From NCBI GenBank assembly GCA_947377705.1, contig CANCGU010000053.1:1-12619 (forward strand): a DNA stretch of 12,619 nt. The letters are read 5' to 3'. The notes under the pieces were generated by a model. It made no database searches. It saw only the letters and a list, made by a program, of their open reading frames with translations, and was not told where the DNA came from. Positions within the stretch are counted from its first letter, which is position 1. Each line of letters begins with the position of its first letter. Made by a program: the position numbers and the translations under genes. This stretch comes from Comamonadaceae bacterium (GTDB taxonomy: Bacteria; Pseudomonadota; Gammaproteobacteria; Burkholderiales; Burkholderiaceae). Below, piece after piece: positions 7,761 through 12,619 of the stretch.

Positions 7761-8684
7761 ATGAGCACCCCACTTTTTGAATGCAACCACCTCCTCAAAC
7801 GCTACGGTGAGAACACCGTGGTGAACGATGTGTCGTTCAGCATCGCACCCGGCGAATGCTTGGGCGTCATTGGCCCCAACGGGGCTGGCAAAACCACCAC
7901 ATTGCGCATGTGCTTAGGCCTCGCGCAGCCCGATGGCGGCAACATTCATGCATTCGGTTTGTCCATGCCGGATGATGCGCTGGCCATCAAAGCCCGTTTA
8001 GGCGTGGTGAGCCAGTTCGACACACTCGACCCCGACTTCACCTGCGCCGAAAACCTGATGGTGTTTGGTCGCTACTTCGGTATGAAGAAGGTCGACATTC
8101 AAGCGCGCATTCCACAACTGCTGGAGTTCGCTGCGCTCTCGCACAAGGCCAACGCCAAGCCAGGCGAGTTGTCGGGGGGCATGAAACGCCGACTCAGCCT
8201 GGCCCGCGCGCTCATCAACAACCCCGACTTGCTGCTGCTCGACGAGCCCACCACCGGCCTCGACCCGCAAGCACGCCACCTGATGTGGGAGCGATTGCAA
8301 CAACTGCTGCAACAAGGCAAATCGATTTTGCTGACCACCCACTTCATGGACGAGGCCGAACGTTTGTGCAACCGCTTGCTGGTGCTCGACCACGGCAAAA
8401 AAATTGCCGAAGGTACGCCGCGTGATTTGATTGCCCAACACCTAGAACCCGATGTGGTGGAGGTGTATGGCAGCGGCGCCTTGGCCTTGGTTAACAGCCC
8501 GATCGCCGCACTCGCCCAACGCGTCGAGACCAGCGGCGAAACCGTGTTCTTCTACACGCAAGACGCGGCGCAATTGCTGCAAGGCTTAAGCGCCCACACG
8601 GGCCTGCGCACATTGCACCGCCCTGCCAACTTGGAAGACTTATTTTTGAAAATGACCGGACGCCAAATCCGCGAGGAAGGTTGA
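7761..8684 (+). CDS. NodI/DrrA-type ABC exporter ATP-binding protein
   Basis: Cytosolic ATPase of an ABC-2 type exporter, powering the membrane partner encoded directly downstream. The 307-aa product has every ABC motif in order: Walker A GPNGAGKT (38-45), Q-loop Gln85 in VVSQFD, signature LSGGMKRRL from 137, Walker B LLLLDEPTTGLDP with Asp161 and Glu162, and H-loop His194 in TTHFMDEAE. The SQFDTLDPDFTCAENL stretch is typical of NodI. A C-terminal domain (about 230-307) of unknown detail follows. In rhizobia NodI/NodJ export lipo-chitin Nod factors. Relatives are common in betaproteobacteria that do not nodulate, where the cargo is unknown to me; no nod biosynthesis gene is in the window, so no nod symbol is assigned. 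The stop is 2 nt before the permease ATG. Divergent from psd across a 32-nt promoter region. Confidence 0.9.
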   Translation: MSTPLFECNHLLKRYGENTVVNDVSFSIAPGECLGVIGPNGAGKTTTLRMCLGLAQPDGGNIHAFGLSMPDDALAIKARLGVVSQFDTLDPDFTCAENLMVFGRYFGMKKVDIQARIPQLLEFAALSHKANAKPGELSGGMKRRLSLARALINNPDLLLLDEPTTGLDPQARHLMWERLQQLLQQGKSILLTTHFMDEAERLCNRLLVLDHGKKIAEGTPRDLIAQHLEPDVVEVYGSGALALVNSPIAALAQRVETSGETVFFYTQDAAQLLQGLSAHTGLRTLHRPANLEDLFLKMTGRQIREEG

Positions 8685-8686
8685 GT

Positions 8687-9451
8687 ATGTTTCGTTTCTG
8701 GCCCGTCTTCCTTCGCAACCTCTTGGTATGGCGCAAGCTCGCCATTCCCAGCCTCATCGCCAACATTGCCGAACCCTTGATGTGGCTGGTGGCCTTTGGC
8801 TACGGCTTGGGTGCACTCGTCGGTGAAGTCACCTTGGGCGAAGACAAAGTGCCCTACATCTTGTTCTTGGCCAGCGGCTCGATCTGCATGAGCGCCATGA
8901 ACGCCGCCACGTTTGAAGCCTTGTACTCCGCCTTCTCGCGCATGCATGTGCAAAAAACATGGGACGGCATTTTGAACGCCCCCATGCGCTTGGACGACGT
9001 GCTCTTGGCCGAAATGCTGTGGGCCGCCTTCAAGTCACTCTTCACCATCACCGCCATCTTGGGCGTGATGTTTGCGTTGGGCATCACGCAAAGCTGGAAG
9101 CTCTTGGCCGCATGGCCCATTTTGTTGTTCGTGGGCATCACCTTTAGTTGCATTGCGCTGATCTTCAATGCGCTGGCCAAGGGCTATGACTTCTTCACCT
9201 ACTACTTCACGCTGTTCCTTACGCCCATGATGTTCCTGAGCGGCGTGTTCTTCCCCCGCGACCAACTGCCAGGCCTCGTGCGCGATATCTCGGCGTGGCT
9301 GCCCCTGACCCAGGCCATCGCCTTGGTGCGCCCCCTGTTCCTTGACCAATGGCCTGCGGATGCCGCACTGCACCTTAGCGTGTTAGCCGTCTACACCGTG
9401 GTAGCTTGGAAGATTGCCCTGCATTTGACGAAAAAGCGCTTTAAGGCGTAA
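8687..9451 (+). CDS. NodJ-type ABC-2 exporter permease
   Basis: Inner-membrane partner of the ATPase encoded just upstream; together they should form a homodimeric ABC-2 exporter. The 254-aa product is hydrophobic with about six membrane segments, roughly at residues 25-45, 57-80, 108-135, 143-165, 170-195 and 223-245. The stretch FLSGVFFPRDQLP, followed by a WLPLTQAIALVRPLF segment, is the hallmark ABC-2/NodJ region before the last helix. A TTG at 8681 is in frame, but ATG at 8687 is preferred: AGGAAGG at 8674-8680 lies 6 nt upstream and the TTG overlaps the preceding stop codon. Two nucleotides separate it from the ATPase gene, so the pair is one operon. Cargo unknown. Proximity to psd hints at a lipid or envelope role, but this is guesswork. 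Confidence 0.9.
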   Translation: MFRFWPVFLRNLLVWRKLAIPSLIANIAEPLMWLVAFGYGLGALVGEVTLGEDKVPYILFLASGSICMSAMNAATFEALYSAFSRMHVQKTWDGILNAPMRLDDVLLAEMLWAAFKSLFTITAILGVMFALGITQSWKLLAAWPILLFVGITFSCIALIFNALAKGYDFFTYYFTLFLTPMMFLSGVFFPRDQLPGLVRDISAWLPLTQAIALVRPLFLDQWPADAALHLSVLAVYTVVAWKIALHLTKKRFKA

Positions 9452-9501
9452 AGCAAAGCAATAGGCACGAGCAACGCGAAGTGCCGCAACACACACCCGC
9501 A

Positions 9502-9573
9502 GGTGAATGGGCTTGGGGCGGCTGACGATTTCTGGTACTCCAGCATGAGGAAGCCGCCCCAAGCCCGTTCACC
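9502..9573. repeat. 72-nt hairpin element with 22-bp arms
   Basis: Arms 9502-9523 and 9552-9573 are inverted copies with a single difference (A at 9507 against G at 9568, a possible G-U pair in one transcript orientation). The 28-nt centre contains a second small stem, CTGG TACT CCAG (9532-9543), set symmetrically with 8 nt on each side. No T-run follows on either strand, so it is not a classical intrinsic terminator. It could be a REP-like dispersed repeat, a 3'-end stabilising stem for the exporter mRNA, a bidirectional termination or attenuation signal, or part of a small RNA. Copy number cannot be judged from this window. Confidence 0.85.
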
Positions 9574-9611
9574 GGAGCACCAAAGCAAGAGCACACAGAT
9601 GTGACAGAAAT

Positions 9612-9623
9612 TGACGCACGTCA
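9612..9623 (+). promoter_or_regulatory. Short dyad TGACGCACGTCA upstream of hbd
   Basis: TGACG and CGTCA are inverted around CA, preceded by a T so that the left edge reads TTGACG, as in the icmF element. It lies 24 nt upstream of the -10-like TAATAT at 9647. It could be an operator for an acyl-CoA-responsive regulator. The short arms make chance a real possibility. Confidence 0.35.
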
Positions 9624-9646
9624 GCCAATTGCAACCCTTCCCCCGC

Positions 9647-9652
9647 TAATAT
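9647..9652 (+). promoter_or_regulatory. Candidate -10 of hbd
   Basis: TAATAT lies 38 nt upstream of the hbd start, giving a leader of roughly 30 nt. No -35 is found at 16-18 nt spacing; TTGCAA (9629-9634) is too close. Confidence 0.4.
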
Positions 9653-9678
9653 TGATTCTTTGATTCAACCCACAACAC

Positions 9679-9683
9679 AAGGA
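9679..9683 (+). promoter_or_regulatory. Ribosome binding site of hbd
   Basis: AAGGA lies 7 nt before the ATG at 9691, in contrast to the SD-less starts of amn, psd and the ABC ATPase gene. Confidence 0.75.
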
Positions 9684-9690
9684 TTTCCCA

Positions 9691-10539
9691 ATGAGCATTC
9701 AAACCGTAGGCATCATCGGCGCCGGCACCATGGGCAACGGCATCGCACAAGCCTGTGCCGTGTCTGGCGTGAACGTGGTGATGGTCGACATTTCTGAAGC
9801 CGCCGTCGCCAAAGGCCTCGCCACCGTCGCAGGCAGCTTGGACCGTTTGATCAAGAAGGAAAAAATCTCCGAAGCCGACAAAGCCGCCGCTTTGTCGCGC
9901 ATCAAAACCAGCACCAGCTACGACGACCTCAAAGCGGCCCAACTGGTGATCGAAGCCGCCACCGAGAACTACGACCTCAAGATCAAAATCGTCAAACAGC
10001 TTGACGGCATGTTGGCCCCCGAAGCCATCATCGCGTCCAACACCTCATCCATCTCCATCACCAAGCTCGCCGCCGTCACCACCCGTGCCGACCGCTTCAT
10101 TGGTATGCACTTCTTCAACCCCGTGCCCATGATGGCGCTGGTGGAAATCATCCGTGGTTTGCAAACCTCCGACGCCACCCACGCCGCGGTGCACGACCTG
10201 TCCACACGTTTGGGCAAGAGCCCCATCACTGTAAAGAACGCGCCTGGCTTTGTGGTCAACCGCATCTTGGTGCCCATGATCAACGAAGCCTTCTTTGTGC
10301 TGGCCGAAGGTGTGGCGACGGCTGAAGACATCGACGCGGGCATGAAGCTCGGTTGCAACCAACCCATCGGTCCCTTGGCTTTGGCCGACATGATTGGCCT
10401 CGATGTCTGCGTGGCCGTGATGGACGTGTACTTGCAAGAGTTTGGTGACAGCAAATACCGCGCGTGCCCTTTGCTCAAAGAGATGGTGGCGGCGGGCCAA
10501 TTGGGTCGCAAAACCGGCAAAGGCGTGTACACCTACTAA
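9691..10539 (+). CDS. hbd: 3-hydroxybutyryl-CoA dehydrogenase
   Basis: Cytosolic NAD(P)-dependent dehydrogenase that interconverts 3-hydroxybutyryl-CoA and acetoacetyl-CoA, in short-chain fatty acid breakdown, butyrate-type metabolism or polyhydroxybutyrate-linked routes. The 282-aa length is that of stand-alone Hbd/PaaH proteins. An N-terminal Rossmann fold begins with GIIGAGTMGNGIA (GxGxxG at 10-15). The catalytic dyad is His140 in HFFNPVPMMALVEII and a Glu about 12 residues later, with ASNTSSISIT ahead and Asn190 in GFVVNRILVPMINEAF. The C-terminal domain has the usual CNQPIGPLALADMIGLDV and ends in LGRKTGKGVYTY. It has its own ribosome site and probably its own promoter. No phenylacetate-pathway neighbours are visible, so Hbd is preferred to PaaH; specificity for longer 3-hydroxyacyl chains cannot be excluded. 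It could supply the route onward from the butyryl-CoA made by IcmF. Confidence 0.94.
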   Translation: MSIQTVGIIGAGTMGNGIAQACAVSGVNVVMVDISEAAVAKGLATVAGSLDRLIKKEKISEADKAAALSRIKTSTSYDDLKAAQLVIEAATENYDLKIKIVKQLDGMLAPEAIIASNTSSISITKLAAVTTRADRFIGMHFFNPVPMMALVEIIRGLQTSDATHAAVHDLSTRLGKSPITVKNAPGFVVNRILVPMINEAFFVLAEGVATAEDIDAGMKLGCNQPIGPLALADMIGLDVCVAVMDVYLQEFGDSKYRACPLLKEMVAAGQLGRKTGKGVYTY

Positions 10540-10572
10540 GCCGCGATTCGCCACTGCGTCGCACGTCTCGCT

Positions 10573-11337
10573 ATGAAGTACGCCCTGCTCTCTGACATCC
10601 ACAGCAATTTGCACGCGCTCGACGCGTGTTTGGCGCATGCACAAACGCAGGGCGTGGCCCGCATTGCGCTGCTGGGTGACTTGGTGAGCTATGGCGCCTT
10701 TCCCGCGGAAGTGGTGGCGCGTTGCCAAAAGCTGCAACAAGACGGCGCCATCGTGCTGCGTGGCAACCACGAAGAGTTGATTCAGACGCACAACATCAAC
10801 ACGGCCAACCCTAACCCTTCCTTGGGCAGCCAAACAGCTGAGTGGACGCACGACCAACTGTCGCCCGCGCAACGGTTTTGGTTAGAGATCTTGCCGCTCA
10901 CCGAACAGGTCGACCACATGCTGTTGGTACACGCCAGTGCCGATGCGCCTGAGCGTTGGCGATATGTGGAAGACGAGCGCACGGCAGCGCTGAGCTTGGA
11001 TGCCGCGTGCACTCACCCGGATGTCCGTTATGTGTTCGGTGGCCATGTGCACCATCAGTCGTTGTACTACCGAGGCACGGGTCGCCAACTGATGGCGTTC
11101 AAACCCACGTCTGGCGTGCCCATCCCCACCCCCCAACATCGTCAATGGATTGCCACCATTGGCTCAGTCGGCCAGCCGCGGGATGGCAACCCACGCGCCA
11201 TGTATGCCGTGTTTGACAGCACAGCCGCCAAGCTCACCTTCCACCGCGTGGCGTATGACCACCGCGCGGCTGCTCGCGCCGTGCGCGAAGCGGGGTTGCC
11301 CGAATTTTTTGCCCAACGCTTGGAGACCGGCAAATGA
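10573..11337 (+). CDS. Calcineurin-like metallophosphoesterase
   Basis: Probable cytosolic di-metal phosphoesterase of the compact bacterial YfcE/Metallophos_2 type (254 aa). All metal-ligand motifs are present in order: SDIHSN (Asp8, His10), GDLVSYG (Asp36), GNHE (Asn65, His66), LVHAS (His120) and GGHVHH (His158, His160). There is no signal peptide or membrane helix. The substrate is not shown by sequence: relatives include phosphodiesterases, bis-tetraphosphatases and protein phosphatases. Its stop overlaps the start of the Ser/Thr kinase gene by ATGA, so the two products are translationally coupled. This suggests, but does not prove, a kinase-phosphatase pair. It starts 33 bp after hbd without a clear Shine-Dalgarno or -10, so read-through from hbd is plausible. 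Confidence 0.9.
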   Translation: MKYALLSDIHSNLHALDACLAHAQTQGVARIALLGDLVSYGAFPAEVVARCQKLQQDGAIVLRGNHEELIQTHNINTANPNPSLGSQTAEWTHDQLSPAQRFWLEILPLTEQVDHMLLVHASADAPERWRYVEDERTAALSLDAACTHPDVRYVFGGHVHHQSLYYRGTGRQLMAFKPTSGVPIPTPQHRQWIATIGSVGQPRDGNPRAMYAVFDSTAAKLTFHRVAYDHRAAARAVREAGLPEFFAQRLETGK

Positions 11338-12619
11338 AACGCTTAGAAGCGGGCACCGAGCTGGACGGGTTCCGCATCGGCGCTTGCTTGCATGCGGGTG
11401 GCATGGCGCATATTTACGAGGTGACCTACGCCGACGGTCGAACAGCGCCATTCGACATGGTGATGAAGGTGCCGCGCATGACCGCAGGCGACGGCGCCGA
11501 GAACATTGTGGGCTTCGAGGTGGAGCACCAAATCTTGCAAGTGCTGCACGGCACACATGTGCCGCGCTTTGTGGCCGCAGGCGATTTGGTGAACCTGCCT
11601 TACTTGGTGATGGAGCATGTGCAGGGCCTTACCTTGCAGCAAGTGCTGGACGCACACACAGAGAACCGCACGCGCGCAGACGTGGCGGACATCGCCCGGC
11701 TTGGCGCATCCATCGCCCGCGCTGCCCACAGCCTGCACCAACAAAACACCTGTCACCTCGACATCAAGCCGGCCAACGTGCTGCTGCACCCAGACGGTCA
11801 CGCCGTGCTGCTGGACTTTGGTTTGTCCTGCCATGCACATTACCCCGATTTGCTGGCTGAAGAGCTGCGCAAAGCCGTGGGCTCGCCCGCATGGATTGCA
11901 CCTGAGCAAGTGGTGGGTGTGCGCGGCGATCCGCGCAGCGACATCTTTGCCATCGGCGTGATGTTGTACGAATTGGCCACCAGCGAACTGCCCTTTGGCA
12001 ACCCACAAACCAGCGGCGGCATGCGCCAGCGTTTGTGGATGGACCCCACCCCGCCACGCCGTTTGCGCGATGACTTGCCCGAGTGGTTGCAAGAAGTGGT
12101 GCTGCGTTGCCTAGCGCCCGAAGCAGCCAAGCGCTACCCTTCGGCCGCACATTTAGCATTTGACTTGGAACACCCCGAGCAGGTGAAGGTCACCAAGCGC
12201 GGCAAGCAGATACAAGGCACACCCTTTTTTACGCACTTCAAACGTTGGCTCAAAGCGGCAGGCATGCACTACCAGCCCAGCCCGCTGCCCTCGCAGCAAA
12301 TTGACGAAGTACCCATCGTCATGGTGGCTGTGCCACACCACGAGGCCAGCGACGCCACCTTGTATTCGCTACGCCAAGCCGTGGCGCGCTCGCTGGGCAT
12401 TCGCCCGGGCGCTCGTCTTGCTGTGGTCACGGTGATTTCACCCAACCTCAGCAGCACGTCAGAACACGACAAGAGCGAAACCACACTGCACCGCCAGTAC
12501 CGCACCATGCTGCAGCAATGGGCACAGCCACTGGATTTGGGTGAACACCAAACCTCCTTCCATGTCCTAGAGTCCAGCGATGTGGCCAATGCCATCGTGC
12601 GCTATGCCGAAGGCAACAA
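11334..12619 (+). CDS. Hanks-type Ser/Thr protein kinase with C-terminal UspA domain, partial
   Basis: The frame starts at the ATG overlapping the phosphoesterase stop and stays open past the right edge (428 full codons visible). GGAG at 11322-11325 is 8 nt upstream. Kinase domain about 12-275: glycine loop GACLHAGGMAHIYEV (16-30), ATP-anchoring Lys45 in VMKVP, a likely helix-C Glu in GFEVEHQIL, catalytic loop HLDIKPAN (Asp143, Lys145, Asn148), DFG 161-163, APE 189-191, and a conserved Arg267 near the end of the lobe. All catalytic residues are present, but the loop is HLD rather than HRD, so this is a non-RD kinase. A basic, non-membrane linker leads to a second domain from about 326 (VPIVMVAVPHHEAS, then a GARLAVVTVISP strand) with the pattern of a universal stress protein fold. 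The USP nucleotide-binding motif would lie beyond the window. No transmembrane helix is seen in the visible part. Confidence 0.9.
   Translation, partial: MKRLEAGTELDGFRIGACLHAGGMAHIYEVTYADGRTAPFDMVMKVPRMTAGDGAENIVGFEVEHQILQVLHGTHVPRFVAAGDLVNLPYLVMEHVQGLTLQQVLDAHTENRTRADVADIARLGASIARAAHSLHQQNTCHLDIKPANVLLHPDGHAVLLDFGLSCHAHYPDLLAEELRKAVGSPAWIAPEQVVGVRGDPRSDIFAIGVMLYELATSELPFGNPQTSGGMRQRLWMDPTPPRRLRDDLPEWLQEVVLRCLAPEAAKRYPSAAHLAFDLEHPEQVKVTKRGKQIQGTPFFTHFKRWLKAAGMHYQPSPLPSQQIDEVPIVMVAVPHHEASDATLYSLRQAVARSLGIRPGARLAVVTVISPNLSSTSEHDKSETTLHRQYRTMLQQWAQPLDLGEHQTSFHVLESSDVANAIVRYAEGN

Larger units (their letters stand above)
7726..7763. repeat. Imperfect inverted repeat spanning both divergent start codons
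   Basis: CATAGCTAAGATT (7726-7738) and AATCTAAGCTATG (7751-7763) are inverted copies with one mismatch, separated by 12 nt. The outer three bases of each arm are the start codons of psd and of the ABC ATPase gene. The repeat may be an operator shared by both genes, or a by-product of two similar leaderless promoters set back to back. Confidence 0.7.
9452..9690. other. Longest non-coding gap, between the exporter and hbd
   Basis: About 240 bp with no convincing gene. It holds a small hairpin (GGCAC 9464-9468 with GTGCC 9481-9485), a large inverted repeat (9502-9573), a short ACGT dyad (9612-9623), a -10-like TAATAT and the hbd ribosome binding site. A minus-strand open frame crossing 9391-9594 overlaps the end of the permease gene and is judged spurious. 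Confidence 0.7.

Noticed and set aside
9502..9573. The hairpin as an integron attC site or ordinary intrinsic terminator
   Set aside because: The attC core-site bases are missing, and no T-run follows on either strand.
9391..9594. 67-codon minus-strand frame across the permease end and the hairpin
   Set aside because: It overlaps a solid gene antisense, has no visible ribosome site, and much of it is the two hairpin arms read in one frame. It is kept only as a reason to search for repeat copies.
11343..12159. Long minus-strand and other-frame open frames opposite the kinase
   Set aside because: They are shadows of the high-G+C kinase coding strand, with low-complexity His/Ala/Arg-rich products and no family resemblance. 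The plus-strand frame from 11334 has all kinase motifs.

Overview
The window looks like ordinary chromosome from a betaproteobacterium of the order Burkholderiales, most likely family Comamonadaceae. This is inferred from the gene families (IcmF, an E. coli-like Amn, Psd, a NodI/NodJ-type ABC pair, Hbd), moderately high G+C, and several starts with no Shine-Dalgarno but a -10-like hexamer just upstream. Genus cannot be settled. No tRNA, rRNA, CRISPR, transposase or phage gene was seen. The DNA is densely coding, and the longest gap is about 240 bp (9452-9690).

Layout. 1-1893: the last codons of a probable TRAP small permease, overlapping by ATGA a large TRAP permease (DctM family) that carries an unusual acidic insert; a perfect 11-bp intrinsic terminator follows (1916-1949). 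1986-5351: a palindromic operator-like element, then icmF, a fused adenosylcobalamin isobutyryl-CoA mutase with its own G-protein chaperone domain. 5368-6861: amn (AMP nucleosidase), 16 bp after icmF. 6865-7728 on the minus strand: psd (phosphatidylserine decarboxylase), tail to tail with amn. 7761-9451: a divergent NodI/NodJ-like ABC-2 exporter. 9452-9690: a non-coding gap with a 72-nt, 22-bp-arm inverted repeat and the hbd promoter region. 9691-10539: hbd (3-hydroxybutyryl-CoA dehydrogenase). 10573-12619: a metallophosphoesterase overlapping by ATGA a Hanks-type Ser/Thr kinase with a C-terminal universal-stress-protein domain, which runs off the window.

How they fit together. IcmF (isobutyryl-CoA/n-butyryl-CoA) and Hbd (3-hydroxybutyryl-CoA/acetoacetyl-CoA) lie on connected short-chain acyl-CoA routes, and both have ACGT-centred dyads upstream. 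The phosphoesterase-kinase-USP pair is the best candidate for a little-described system: a possible two-gene reversible phosphorylation module. The psd/nodI divergent region, with mirror-image promoters that may give leaderless mRNAs, is the most distinctive regulatory structure. All functions are assigned by motif and by remembered family resemblance; no database search was possible.
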